Shown here in pieces: positions 18,092 through 27,691 of a stretch of 64,000 bases of DNA. Position 1 is the first letter of the stretch, and each line of letters starts with the position of its first letter. Location: positions 863,779-927,778 of the forward strand of contig NZ_AUHG01000011.1 of the NCBI RefSeq assembly GCF_000423065.1, written 5' to 3'. The DNA is from Christiangramia echinicola DSM 19838. GTDB lineage: Bacteria; Bacteroidota; Bacteroidia; Flavobacteriales; Flavobacteriaceae. Under the pieces are notes generated by a model. It made no database searches, had not been told where the DNA came from, and saw only the letters and a program-made list of their open reading frames with translations. The position numbers were made by a program, and so were the translations under genes.

Positions 18092-18691
18092 ATGATGAAA
18101 GAAGTATCCATCTATAGCCAATTTTATAATCTACTTTTTGCTGTCTTTTTAATTTCAGTTATCGGATGTCAGAATAAAAAGACTCCAAAAAATGATGGTG
18201 TGGTTTCAAAATTAAATGGATCTACCATAACTGAAGAATCAAAAAAAGCAAACCCCAGTTTCTATGCTGAAGGGATTCCAGTTTACGAGAAATTTAAGGA
18301 TATGGAGCCTTTGCTAAACGTTAAAAATGATACAACTTATGTAGTTAATTTCTGGGCGACTTGGTGTAAACCCTGTATAAAAGAAATCCCTTATTTTAAG
18401 GAATTAGATTCTACTTATAAAGATCAAAAGGTGAAACTGGTGTTGGTAAGTCTGGACTTTCCGAAGGATGTGAAAACTAAACTGGTTTCATTCGCGAAAG
18501 AGCAGCAGATCGAATCTAACGTGGTAGTACTTCTTGACGGTAAATATAATGATTGGATAGATAAAGTATCGCCCCATTGGTCTGGCGCTATTCCTGCGAC
18601 ATATGTTTTTAACCGGAAACGTAAGGAATTATTTCAAAGAACCTTTGAAAGTACCGAAGAGCTTATAGATATAGTTGAACCATTTTTATAA
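18092..18691 (+). CDS. TlpA-like thioredoxin-fold lipoprotein
   Basis: The 199-residue protein has a signal peptide with lipobox VIGC and a thioredoxin/TlpA domain. The active site WATWCKPC is near residue 92, with the cis-Pro in the GAIPATYVF segment. Such proteins are membrane-anchored periplasmic thiol reductants, used in cytochrome c maturation or general redox repair. It is followed 16 bp later by another thioredoxin-fold protein on the same strand, so the two probably form an operon. Confidence 0.9.
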   Translation: MMKEVSIYSQFYNLLFAVFLISVIGCQNKKTPKNDGVVSKLNGSTITEESKKANPSFYAEGIPVYEKFKDMEPLLNVKNDTTYVVNFWATWCKPCIKEIPYFKELDSTYKDQKVKLVLVSLDFPKDVKTKLVSFAKEQQIESNVVVLLDGKYNDWIDKVSPHWSGAIPATYVFNRKRKELFQRTFESTEELIDIVEPFL

Positions 18692-18707
18692 ACTAAATAT
18701 ATTCGTG

Positions 18708-19346
18708 ATGAAAAAATCATTCTTACTAATTGTTGCCGCTTTATTTTTGATGTCCTTTAGCGTACATACGATCTGGAATAATACATCAGCGCCCTGTAAT
18801 TACGGAATTGAAATAGGGGATACAGCTCCCGATTTCAATCTTAAAAATATTGATGGAAAGATGTATTCTTTCAACAATATAAAAGATGCTAATGGCGAAG
18901 ATCCAAAAGGTTATATCCTTGTTTTTACCTGTAATACCTGTCCATATGCCAAAGCAAATGAAAATCGTCTTATAGAGCTTCATAATACCTTTTCATCAAA
19001 AGGCTACCCTGTGGTTGCGATTCAACCTAATGATCCGGCAGTACAGTCTGGTGATAGTTTTGAGGCAATGAAGGCAAATGCTAAAGAAAAAGGATTTCCT
19101 TTTTTATACCTTTTTGATGAAGGCCAGAAAGTCTTTCCTCAATATGGTGCCACTAAAACACCTGAAGTCTATTTAGTTGACTCTAATAAAGTTTTAAGGT
19201 ATCATGGTGCAATTGACGATAGTCCTCGAGATGAATCTGGTGTAGAAGAAAAATTCGTAGAGGAGGCAATTAAGGCACTTGAAAAAGGCAATCAACCCTC
19301 TACAACAACTACTAAAGCCGTGGGTTGCGGTATTAAAACCGCTTAA
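18708..19346 (+). CDS. Secreted thioredoxin-fold (AhpC/TSA-like) protein
   Basis: The protein of about 212 residues has a signal peptide, IGDTAPDFNLKNIDG (peroxiredoxin-type N-terminal strand) and the CNTCPYAKANE active-site region, a CxxC placed where peroxiredoxins carry their peroxidatic Cys. The cis-Pro segment is TKTPEVYLVD. It belongs to the thioredoxin family members often labelled AhpC/TSA-like and acts as a periplasmic redox protein. The frame is open further upstream to 18675, but the ATG at 18708 gives the clean signal peptide and avoids overlapping the TlpA-like gene. The C-terminal tail is Thr-rich and ends near a Cys. Confidence 0.86.
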   Translation: MKKSFLLIVAALFLMSFSVHTIWNNTSAPCNYGIEIGDTAPDFNLKNIDGKMYSFNNIKDANGEDPKGYILVFTCNTCPYAKANENRLIELHNTFSSKGYPVVAIQPNDPAVQSGDSFEAMKANAKEKGFPFLYLFDEGQKVFPQYGATKTPEVYLVDSNKVLRYHGAIDDSPRDESGVEEKFVEEAIKALEKGNQPSTTTTKAVGCGIKTA

Positions 19347-19364
19347 AAAAAGCACATTCTAGAG

Positions 19365-19394
19365 AGCAGGTTCCGTAATTGGTACCTGCTTTTC
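19365..19394 (+). terminator. Terminator between convergent redox genes
   Basis: AGCAGGTTCC and GGTACCTGCT form a 10-bp stem with one mismatch and a 6-nt loop, followed by TTTCTG. It lies between the plus-strand thioredoxin gene and the minus-strand rhodanese gene. Confidence 0.65.
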
Positions 19395-19403
19395 TGTCTA
19401 GAG

Positions 19404-19775
19404 TTATTTCTTAGATATTGATGAATAGCCTCCATGAAGGTCGTAAACCTTCTGAAAACCATTTTTCTTCAAGATCTTAGCTGCTTTAGCACTTCTTCCT
19501 CCAGCCTGACAATACACATAAACCGGCCTATTTTTGTCCAGATCTTTAAGACCTTCCAGAAAAGTTTTTTGTTGGTTGTAGTCCAGGTTTATTGGGTTAT
19601 TTATCACGCCCGCAGCGAATTCCTTCTGGGTACGGACATCAATAAACTGGACATCATCATGATTTGTACAGGATATAAACTCGGCAGGAGATAAAAGTTC
19701 TATCACATTATCTTCCTGAGCCTTTGCACCGAAAAACGAACTGAATAAGGACATGATCAATAATACTTTTTTCAT
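19404..19775 (-). CDS. Secreted single-domain rhodanese
   Basis: The 123-residue protein has a signal peptide (cleavage near AKAQ) and one rhodanese domain with the active loop CQAGGRS, whose Cys carries the persulfide, and the early VQFIDVRTQKEF strand. It would transfer sulfane sulfur in the periplasm. It lies 88 bp downstream of the MBL-rhodanese gene on the same strand, consistent with a joint role in sulfide or persulfide metabolism. Confidence 0.92.
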   Translation of the reverse strand: MKKVLLIMSLFSSFFGAKAQEDNVIELLSPAEFISCTNHDDVQFIDVRTQKEFAAGVINNPINLDYNQQKTFLEGLKDLDKNRPVYVYCQAGGRSAKAAKILKKNGFQKVYDLHGGYSSISKK

Positions 19776-19863
19776 TGTTAGATCTATAACTGAATATTTA
19801 TAAAGTTCTGAATTTATTTAGAAAGAAACCTGATTTACTTACAATTATCTAGAAATATCAGAA

Positions 19864-21279
19864 CTATTTCTGAGTAGAAGGACATACATAATTTGTAACC
19901 TTAATACCTGCTTCTTTTATCGCTTTATAACCTCCCTTTACATCAATTAAGTTATGAATTCCACGGCTCTTTAAAATAGAAGCTGCGATCATACTGCGAT
20001 AACCCCCGGCACAATGAATATAGAATTCTTTATTTTCAGGATATTCAGATAAATGTTCATTTAATTCAGACAGAGCGGTATGCTGAGCTTTTTCAACATG
20101 CTCAGCCTGGAATTCCCCCGGTTTTCTAACATCGAATACCGGCGCATCGGTATTTCGCTCCAGATCTGTTTTAAATTCTTCAGCAGTAATAGATTTTACA
20201 GTATCTATTAGCTTTCCTGCATTTTTCCAGGTTTCGAATCCACCTTCAAGATATCCCAAAGTATTGTCGAATCCAACTCTGGAAAGCCTAGTGATCGCTT
20301 CTTCAATTCTATCTTCGTTACCTATAAGAAGAATAGGCTGTTGCACATCCTTGATAAGGTCTCCAACCCATGGCGCAAAACCACCATCCAGACCAATAAA
20401 TATCGATCCCGGAATATGACCTTCTGCAAATTCACCCTGGTGACGAATATCAAGCATTACTGCTCCAGTTTCATTAGCGGCAGCTTCGAAAGCTTCAGGA
20501 CTTAAGGCGCTTCTTCCTTTTGCCATTATTTCATCAATATCCTTATATCCTTCTTTATTCAGTTTTACATTCATCGGGAAATAGGCCGGAGGAGGTAGTA
20601 AGCCGTCTGTAACTTCTTTTACGAACTCTTCTTTCGTCATATCTGCTCGGAGGGCGTAATTCATCTTTTTTTGATTCCCCAGGGTATCTACAGTTTCCTT
20701 CATCATATTCTTTCCGCAGGCAGAACCGGCACCGTGAGCAGGATATACAGTAATATCATCTGCCAGCGGCATGATCTTATTTCTAAGGCTGTCATATAAG
20801 GTTTCTGCGAGTTGCTCCTGAGTCATGCTGGCTGATTTCTGAGCAAGATCTGGACGTCCTACATCACCTAAGAAAAGAGTGTCGCCTGTGAAAAGGGCAT
20901 GATCTTTTCCATCCTTATCGCCAAGAAGATAGGTAGTGCTCTCCATAGTGTGACCTGGCGTATGTAGTACTACAAAAGTAATTTCTCCTAATTTAAATTC
21001 CTGAGCGTCTTTTGCAATAATCGCCTCAAAGTCTGGATTAGCATCTGGCCCATAAATAATTGGTGCTCCGGTTTTTTCTGAAAGTGTTACATGCCCTGAA
21101 ACAAAATCTGCATGAAAATGAGTCTCAAAAATATATTTGATCTTTGCTCCCGCATCATTTGCTTTATCGATATATGGCTGTACTTCACGAAGTGGATCTA
21201 TAATTGCCACTTCGCCATTGCTTTCTATATAATAGGCGCCCTGGGCAAGACAACCTGTATAAATTTGTTCTATTTTCAT
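19864..21279 (-). CDS. Persulfide dioxygenase-like MBL-fold protein fused to two rhodanese domains
   Basis: The 471-residue protein has an ETHE1-type metallo-beta-lactamase domain (residues 1-240) with THFHADFVSGH, HTPGHTMES, FTGDTLF and PAHGAGS as metal and active-site motifs. Two rhodanese domains follow (about 260-360 and 370-465). The first lacks the catalytic Cys (loop LIGNEDR) and is probably structural; the second keeps it (HCAGGYRS). Such fusions oxidise glutathione persulfide or related sulfane sulfur and pass it on. No signal peptide is present, so it is cytoplasmic, unlike the secreted rhodanese downstream. Confidence 0.92.
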   Translation of the reverse strand: MKIEQIYTGCLAQGAYYIESNGEVAIIDPLREVQPYIDKANDAGAKIKYIFETHFHADFVSGHVTLSEKTGAPIIYGPDANPDFEAIIAKDAQEFKLGEITFVVLHTPGHTMESTTYLLGDKDGKDHALFTGDTLFLGDVGRPDLAQKSASMTQEQLAETLYDSLRNKIMPLADDITVYPAHGAGSACGKNMMKETVDTLGNQKKMNYALRADMTKEEFVKEVTDGLLPPPAYFPMNVKLNKEGYKDIDEIMAKGRSALSPEAFEAAANETGAVMLDIRHQGEFAEGHIPGSIFIGLDGGFAPWVGDLIKDVQQPILLIGNEDRIEEAITRLSRVGFDNTLGYLEGGFETWKNAGKLIDTVKSITAEEFKTDLERNTDAPVFDVRKPGEFQAEHVEKAQHTALSELNEHLSEYPENKEFYIHCAGGYRSMIAASILKSRGIHNLIDVKGGYKAIKEAGIKVTNYVCPSTQK

Positions 21280-21346
21280 TCTATTGTATTTCAGACTAAA
21301 GCTTTCTCATCATTATAGAAAACCTTTGGGTATCTAATTTCAGCTT

Positions 21347-21354
21347 CAAATATA
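21347..21354 (-). promoter_or_regulatory. Probable -10 element of the MBL-rhodanese gene
   Basis: On the minus strand TATATTTG matches TAnnTTTG, 68 bp upstream of the start codon. A TTACGTAA palindrome lies about 20 bp further upstream. Confidence 0.4.
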
Positions 21355-21499
21355 AAAAGGGATTTTTAAGTATTACGTAACTTAAATTACATTCCATCTT
21401 AATAGTGCAGAATATCTTTTGATATAGCCTAAATTTTTCTCACGCCTTTAATATCTTGCTATCTTTAATTTTTTAGAAATAGAGAAAACATAAGCCTTT

Positions 21500-24400
21500 A
21501 TGCGCATTATCAATGCCCACCAGAATAACCTTAAAAATATTGATCTAAGTATTCCTGAAAATCAGTTGATTGTTGTGACCGGCCTTTCTGGTTCCGGGAA
21601 ATCATCTCTGGCAATGGATGTTATTGCGAATGAAGGTTATCGCTATTTTCTGGAAAGTCTGCCGGCATATAATCAGCAAAATGCCCAATCCATCCCTACT
21701 GCAGAGGTTGATGATATTGAAGGTTTGCCGCCGGTAATAAAAGTAGAACAATCTAAACGCTTTCAGTCAATAAATACCACTTTTGGTACGCTCTCTGAAC
21801 TTGCAGCTATTTTCAGAATCTTATTTGCCCGTTATTCCGGAAAGGAGAAAATGAGTAAATCTCTATTCTCTTTTAATCATCCCAAAGGCGCCTGCGAAAA
21901 ATGTCGTGGAATTGGTGAAGCAGAATATATAGATCTGGATAAACTTGTGGGAGATGAAAATAAAACGCTGCGTGAAGGTGCTATTACCACTACTTTACCA
22001 AATGGATATATTGTTTATTCCCAGATCACGGTAGATGAAATGAACAAGGTATGCCAAGAACATGGCTTTAGCGTGGATATCCCCTGGAAAGATCTTACTG
22101 AAGAGCAAAAGGATGTGGTTTTAAATGGAAGTGACCGAATTAAAGTCTTCTATGGAAAACATAGTATTGAATCCCGACTTCGGTGGAAAGGTTTGAAGGC
22201 AAAGCCTCGTGAAGAAGGTTACTATAAAGGCATGCTTCCTATTATGAGTAACATTCTAAAATTGGATAGAAATAAGAACATATTAAGGTTCGTTAGTTCC
22301 CATGTTTGTCCCAATTGTAAGGGTGCACGTATAAAAAAGGAGCATCTGAAGTTCGAATGGGATGGACTGAATTTTAAGGAATGGATGGATCTGCCTTTAA
22401 ATGATCTATATGACAGGTTAAACAGCCATAAACTGAGTGATGGTGAAAAGGTATTAGTTGATAAGATATGCACACAATTGTTTGATCTTATAAGGCTTGG
22501 AATGGAAGAATATAGTTTGAGCACACCGAGTTCAGATATTTCTTCAGGGGATGCACAACGTATAAAACTTATCAAACAGGTGAATTCTAATTTACAGGGA
22601 ATTCTTTATGTATTTGATGAACCTTCCATTGGTTTGTCTGAGGAATATCAAAAGTATTTACGTCACATTCTTAACCGGTTAATTAGTCGTGGCAATACGG
22701 TAATGGTCGTAGAACACGATCTGAATTTTATCAGGACTGCAGACTGGATCATAGAATTAGGTCCTGAAGCCGGGGTAAATGGTGGTGAAATAATTTTTAA
22801 TGGACCAATCACTCAATTTTTAGATACAAAAGAGCTGAAAAGTCCAACCTTAATTGAATTAAAGAAATCTAATTCCATTTCTCAAAATGAGTCAAAGTCA
22901 GAGTCGTTAAGTTCATTTCGGCCTGAACATGGAGAATTGACCGTTATCAGTAGAAAAACAAACGAGATACTTGAGAAGATCACTTTATTTACCAGGAAGA
23001 AGGATTTGAAAGAAATAATAGTATCAGATCAGCCAATTGGTAAAACACCCAGAAGTAATCCTGCTACCTATACTGGTTTGGCAGATAAGATTCGCGACCT
23101 GCTAGCCAAATCTCCGAAAGCGAAATCTCTAAACCTTGCTAAAGGAGCTTTTTCATTCAATAATAAAAGTGGAAGATGTGAAACCTGTGAAGGAGCAGGG
23201 GTTATTACGCTTTCCATGAACGTGATGGGTACGATAAACCAAGTATGTCCTACCTGTAATGGTAAGCGATTTAAGCCTGAAGTGTTACAGGTTCACTGGA
23301 ATCAAAAAAATATTGCAGATATCTATGATCTCAGTATTGAAGAAGCTAATGCTTTCTTTTCAGAAGAGAAGAAGATCACCAAAATTTTGTCTTTAATGTT
23401 ACAGCTGGGATTGGGCTACATCAAACTTGGTCAGCCTTCAAATACTCTGTCCGGAGGGGAAGCTCAGCGAATAAAACTAACCAAGCATTTTGCTAAACAA
23501 TCAAAAAATACGCTTTTACTGCTGGAAGAACCGAGTATAGGTTTACATCAGAAAAATGTTAGGCAGCTTATTGCAGCATTACATAAGCTAAAAGAACAGA
23601 CTGCAGGAATCATCTGTTTTGAAAATCATCCGCTTTTTAAATCTTTATGCGATACTCTGGTGGATAATGCTTTAAATACTCAGGTGCAGGACCTGAAAGT
23701 ACCTGCAGATCAGCGTAAGGATATTATATCTGTAAGAGGTGCAAGGACTCATCATCTTAAAGATCTGGACCTTGACCTTCCGAAGAATAGATTATCTGTA
23801 ATAACGGGGATTTCAGGTTCAGGTAAATCTTCACTAGCCATCGATACATTGCATGGATACGGTCTCCAGGAAATGACCAAACAGTTTTCATCTTATCAGC
23901 AATCCAGAGTTGGGGTGAATTTTCAAATGGAGGTAGAGAATGTAGAAGGACTTAGTCCTACGATTTGTGTAACTCGAAAAGAGAAAAGTTTTACTGAGCG
24001 CTCAGATATTGCTAAACAAACGGGAATCGAAAAGATCCTACGTTTTGCCTTTTCAAGGAAAGCACAGTATGAAGGCAAACAATTATCTGCCAGCCATTTT
24101 TCAAATAATCATGAACTTGGAAAATGTGCTATATGTGATGGTTATGGAGAAGAATTGCTTCCCGATACTAATAAGTTAATCCTGGATGAGAACAAGAGTA
24201 TAGCACATGGTCTCTTAGAGCACAACAAATCATTGTCTTATTATGGCCATGCAGGAAGTCAGTATATGGCGATCGTAGGGGAGCTAAGTAGTAAATATGG
24301 ATTCACCCTGGAAACTCCTTTCAAAGATCTTACGGAAAAACAAAAGGATATTTTGTTTAATGGTACGGGTGAAAAGGTTTGGGAAACGAGCTGGAAATTC

Positions 24401-25987
24401 AAAACCAAAACCCGGGAAGGAGCTCAGGCAATTAAAATGCCGTGGGAAGGGCTTTTCTATTATTTAAAAGACGAATACTATAAGACTAGAAAGAATAAGA
24501 ATATTGAAAAGCTTAAGGCACTTTTCTCTCCGGCAGAATGTAGTCATTGTAATGGAAGCGGGCTCAAGCCGGAACGATTAGAATTTCAAATAGGAAAAAG
24601 ATCTATTCATGAGATCAAGCTGATGGATTTTAAGACTTTAGAAAATTGGATTTTTAAAGATGACCACGAAGAAATAGATCAAAAGCTTATTTCTAAGATC
24701 CAGCCTCACTTGATCAATACTATCAAAAGAGCCAGGCAATTGCATATAGATCACCTGCAACTCAATCGTAGATCTTCTACTCTTTCCGGAGGAGAAAACC
24801 AACGGGTCGCACTTATAAAACAACTAAATAGTCCGTTGAAAGGAATCACTTATCTGTTAGATGAACCTTCAGCAGGATTGTCTAATGATAATATTCCCGA
24901 CCTGATCAATATTTTAAAGGAACTTATTGAAAAAGGAAATACAGTTGTAGTTATTGAGCATAATAAGGAGATCATACTTTCCGCAGATAATTTAATTGAA
25001 CTTGGGCCACAAGCCGGAAAGTTAGGCGGATATATTACCTATGAAGGCACACCCGAGGATTTTATTAAAAAAGACAATTCTCATCCTTTTTTGGAAACTG
25101 AATCTAAACCTATCAATTTAGTAAGAGGAGAGCAAAATATAGAAATAAAGCAATTGTCTAAACATACTTTAGTTAGAGACTCCTTGCATATTGCCGTAGG
25201 TGGGATAACTGCCATAAGCGGAAAATCTGGAATTGGGAAGACAACATTGGTAAAAGATATTTTAATCCCCAGTATTAATACTCGAAAGCCGGTTAATTGT
25301 GAAAGTATAGACCTGCCAAAGGAATATTCTGGTGCTTATTATTTTGAGTCTAAAAAACTAAGTACTCATCGCAATACCTTGTTGGTTTCATATTTAGATC
25401 TGCTAAAGAATATTAGTAAGGTCTTCGCTAATGAAACAGAACTCAAGGTTCGTGACTTTTCGTATAAGAATAAATCGAGTCAATGTGCTAACTGCAAAGG
25501 CAAAGGCTATATTGAAACCAGTCTGGATGTTGTAGCGAATTCTATAGGAAAATGTGAAGTTTGTGACGGGCAGCGGTTTCAAAAAGAGATTCTGAAGCAC
25601 TCGGTAGCATCTAAAAATATTGCTGAGGTACTTGCTTTGAATATTGTGGAGTTAATACAATGGCTGCAAGAAGTTGAGGCATCTACAATAAATCTTCAGA
25701 TCTTAGAACAGCTGGATGAAATTGGTTTGGCTCATTTAAGCCTGGATCAGCCAGTGCAATCACTTTCATCTGGGGAGAAACAACGACTATTGTTGCTGAA
25801 CTGGCTTCAGGAAGAAAATTCCGATTCCCTTTATATTTTGGATGAACCGAGTACCGGTTTACATTACGCCGATATTGATCTTCTATACGCGATTCTTAAA
25901 AAACTTAGCAAAAGTAACGATATTCTTATCATAGATCATAACCCTTATTTATTAGAGAAAATAGGGGTAGGGATGGTTCTAAATTGA
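21500..25987 (+). CDS. Double-length UvrA-like ABC ATPase with four NBD modules
   Basis: Ordinary UvrA has two ABC modules in about 940 residues; this 1495-residue protein holds two UvrA-like units in tandem. Unit 1: module 1 has Walker A GLSGSGKSS (about 28), signature SSGDAQRI (about 347) and FDEPSIGL; module 2 has LSGGEAQRI (about 650) and LEEPSIGL but no Walker A, beginning directly at the DQPIGKTPRSNPATYTG region. Unit 2: module 3 has GISGSGKSS (about 770), LSGGENQR and LDEPSAGL; module 4 has GKSGIGKTT (about 1241), LSSGEKQR and LDEPSTGL. Each module carries a CxxC pair set as in UvrA zinc modules. No uvrB or uvrC is adjacent. Standard repair UvrA is presumably elsewhere; this may be a specialised DNA-damage or drug-resistance paralogue. 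Confidence 0.9.
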   Translation: MRIINAHQNNLKNIDLSIPENQLIVVTGLSGSGKSSLAMDVIANEGYRYFLESLPAYNQQNAQSIPTAEVDDIEGLPPVIKVEQSKRFQSINTTFGTLSELAAIFRILFARYSGKEKMSKSLFSFNHPKGACEKCRGIGEAEYIDLDKLVGDENKTLREGAITTTLPNGYIVYSQITVDEMNKVCQEHGFSVDIPWKDLTEEQKDVVLNGSDRIKVFYGKHSIESRLRWKGLKAKPREEGYYKGMLPIMSNILKLDRNKNILRFVSSHVCPNCKGARIKKEHLKFEWDGLNFKEWMDLPLNDLYDRLNSHKLSDGEKVLVDKICTQLFDLIRLGMEEYSLSTPSSDISSGDAQRIKLIKQVNSNLQGILYVFDEPSIGLSEEYQKYLRHILNRLISRGNTVMVVEHDLNFIRTADWIIELGPEAGVNGGEIIFNGPITQFLDTKELKSPTLIELKKSNSISQNESKSESLSSFRPEHGELTVISRKTNEILEKITLFTRKKDLKEIIVSDQPIGKTPRSNPATYTGLADKIRDLLAKSPKAKSLNLAKGAFSFNNKSGRCETCEGAGVITLSMNVMGTINQVCPTCNGKRFKPEVLQVHWNQKNIADIYDLSIEEANAFFSEEKKITKILSLMLQLGLGYIKLGQPSNTLSGGEAQRIKLTKHFAKQSKNTLLLLEEPSIGLHQKNVRQLIAALHKLKEQTAGIICFENHPLFKSLCDTLVDNALNTQVQDLKVPADQRKDIISVRGARTHHLKDLDLDLPKNRLSVITGISGSGKSSLAIDTLHGYGLQEMTKQFSSYQQSRVGVNFQMEVENVEGLSPTICVTRKEKSFTERSDIAKQTGIEKILRFAFSRKAQYEGKQLSASHFSNNHELGKCAICDGYGEELLPDTNKLILDENKSIAHGLLEHNKSLSYYGHAGSQYMAIVGELSSKYGFTLETPFKDLTEKQKDILFNGTGEKVWETSWKFKTKTREGAQAIKMPWEGLFYYLKDEYYKTRKNKNIEKLKALFSPAECSHCNGSGLKPERLEFQIGKRSIHEIKLMDFKTLENWIFKDDHEEIDQKLISKIQPHLINTIKRARQLHIDHLQLNRRSSTLSGGENQRVALIKQLNSPLKGITYLLDEPSAGLSNDNIPDLINILKELIEKGNTVVVIEHNKEIILSADNLIELGPQAGKLGGYITYEGTPEDFIKKDNSHPFLETESKPINLVRGEQNIEIKQLSKHTLVRDSLHIAVGGITAISGKSGIGKTTLVKDILIPSINTRKPVNCESIDLPKEYSGAYYFESKKLSTHRNTLLVSYLDLLKNISKVFANETELKVRDFSYKNKSSQCANCKGKGYIETSLDVVANSIGKCEVCDGQRFQKEILKHSVASKNIAEVLALNIVELIQWLQEVEASTINLQILEQLDEIGLAHLSLDQPVQSLSSGEKQRLLLLNWLQEENSDSLYILDEPSTGLHYADIDLLYAILKKLSKSNDILIIDHNPYLLEKIGVGMVLN

Positions 25988-27481
25988 TTCTTTATTATGT
26001 TCTGACATTGCAATTTCGATATCTTCTTTTATGAATTGCTTATAATGCTCATAACGTAGAAATATATCTCTCACGTAATTATAGGGTTCAGAACCTCTGG
26101 CATAACCATGTCTAACTACCTCGTCGAGATAGTATTTCTTTTCAGATAATTTCAGAATATATTCTTCCACATTCTCATCCCAGATATTAGGATCTTTACC
26201 ATGCTTTTCTGCGAGACGCATGGCATCAAGGACGTGACCGGGACCGCAATTAAAGGCGGCTAAAGTGAATTTAACTTTCTGGATAGAATCTTCTACAGAA
26301 TCAAATCGCTCACGAACCCTGTTTAAATATTTCACCCCGCCTTTTATATTTTGTTGGGGATCAAAACTATTACTAACACCAACTTCCTTAGCTGTTTCCG
26401 GCATTAGTTGAATAAGTCCGCTGGCTCCGGCCCAGGAAACAGATCGAGGATCAAATCCGGACTCCTGATATACCTGGGAAGAGAGGAATCTCCAATCCCA
26501 ACCTATATCTGAAGCGTAATTTTTAATGATATCATCATATTTACTGATCTTGTTGCTATTCTTACTGTAAAAATCACTCTGGATTCTTCCCCGGTAAGAC
26601 TTCTTGTTTTTGAAGTATTTATTGTAGATCACATAATACTCATCTCTTTTTTTCTCCTTGGTAATCCAATTATTTATGGCTTTTAGTAACTCGGGAGAAT
26701 TCTGTCTAACTGCCCAGGCAATTCGCTGAGCAAAGGAAATCCTGGTATCAATATCTAGAACAGGATAGAAAGTTTTGTTGATAGAGGCAATGTTATAATC
26801 TGCTACGGTTCTTTCAATTTCACCATCTACCACCATTTTAATTATTTCATCTGTGGTAATATTTCCATCTATATATTCCACCGGAATTTCAGAACCCATC
26901 TCGTCCTGTAGATTTTTAAGTCTCTCAGCATACGAGGAGTTTTCCCTGACCCATACGGTATCATTCATTAGTTCAATGGTATTCGAGATCAATTGCCTGT
27001 CGATCTTATATCCAGGTAAAGATCTCCAGTTATCTGGCATTTTCTGAACCAAAGTTTGATGGGTTACGTAGTGATTTTTGGTGAAACTAACCAGTTTTTT
27101 TCTAGGCTCGGTTATGGTAAGCCCAAAGGCAATAAGGTCACCTTCTCCGTTATTAAGCATATCAAATAGATCATTGATATTGTCTGCTACGGTTATTTTT
27201 AGTTCCAAGTCCAGATCCTTAGCTAAACGGGATAATAACTCATACTCAAAACCCATTGGAGTTCCTTTATATAGAAAATAGCTGGTGGAATTATAAATGG
27301 TTATTGCATGTAAAACGCCTTCTTCCTTGATGGTTTTAAGATCTTTGGCGATGTTATATGGTGGATCTACCTGATTATTGCTGAAGAAACCACTATTGTT
27401 ACCTGAACCTCCACTCCCTTTTGAGCAGCCTGAGAGTACTATTAAAAGTGCAATAAAGTAGACGTAGGTTAATCTATCCAT
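25979..27481 (-). CDS. mltF: MltF-like lytic transglycosylase lipoprotein with solute-binding domain
   Basis: The 500-residue protein has a lipobox (LSGCSKG), a family 3 solute-binding domain (about 45-275, including GFEYELLSRLAKDL and LTITEPRKK) and a lysozyme-like SLT domain (about 310-450) with the catalytic Glu in QVYQESGFDP, then GLIQLMPETA and AFNCGPGHV. This is the MltF architecture: peptidoglycan cleavage to 1,6-anhydro products, with a regulatory N-terminal domain. Its stop overlaps the 3' end of the UvrA-like gene by 9 bp, convergent, leaving no room for a terminator between them. Confidence 0.92.
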   Translation of the reverse strand: MDRLTYVYFIALLIVLSGCSKGSGGSGNNSGFFSNNQVDPPYNIAKDLKTIKEEGVLHAITIYNSTSYFLYKGTPMGFEYELLSRLAKDLDLELKITVADNINDLFDMLNNGEGDLIAFGLTITEPRKKLVSFTKNHYVTHQTLVQKMPDNWRSLPGYKIDRQLISNTIELMNDTVWVRENSSYAERLKNLQDEMGSEIPVEYIDGNITTDEIIKMVVDGEIERTVADYNIASINKTFYPVLDIDTRISFAQRIAWAVRQNSPELLKAINNWITKEKKRDEYYVIYNKYFKNKKSYRGRIQSDFYSKNSNKISKYDDIIKNYASDIGWDWRFLSSQVYQESGFDPRSVSWAGASGLIQLMPETAKEVGVSNSFDPQQNIKGGVKYLNRVRERFDSVEDSIQKVKFTLAAFNCGPGHVLDAMRLAEKHGKDPNIWDENVEEYILKLSEKKYYLDEVVRHGYARGSEPYNYVRDIFLRYEHYKQFIKEDIEIAMSEHNKESI

Positions 27482-27638
27482 GACGGATAAATTACAAATA
27501 ATTATAGTTCTTGTTTAAAAAATGTTAAAAAAATTTAATTCCTCTAATTTGGATGGGATCTAATAAGGCCTGAATAGTTCATACAAAAACCGAAGTAAAC
27601 GCAATAGATTATAGGTATAACTGTTTAAAATTAAGAAA

Positions 27639-27664
27639 GGAGCTGAATGGTTTAATTCAGCCCC
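27639..27664. terminator. Terminator of the DoxX-MarR-oxidoreductase operon
   Basis: GGAGCTGAAT and ATTCAGCCCC pair around a 6-nt loop with one mismatch. A/T-rich runs lie on both sides; on the minus strand it follows the NmrA-like gene by about 28 bp. Confidence 0.6.
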
Positions 27665-27691
27665 CTTTATTATTAAATAAATATTATAATA

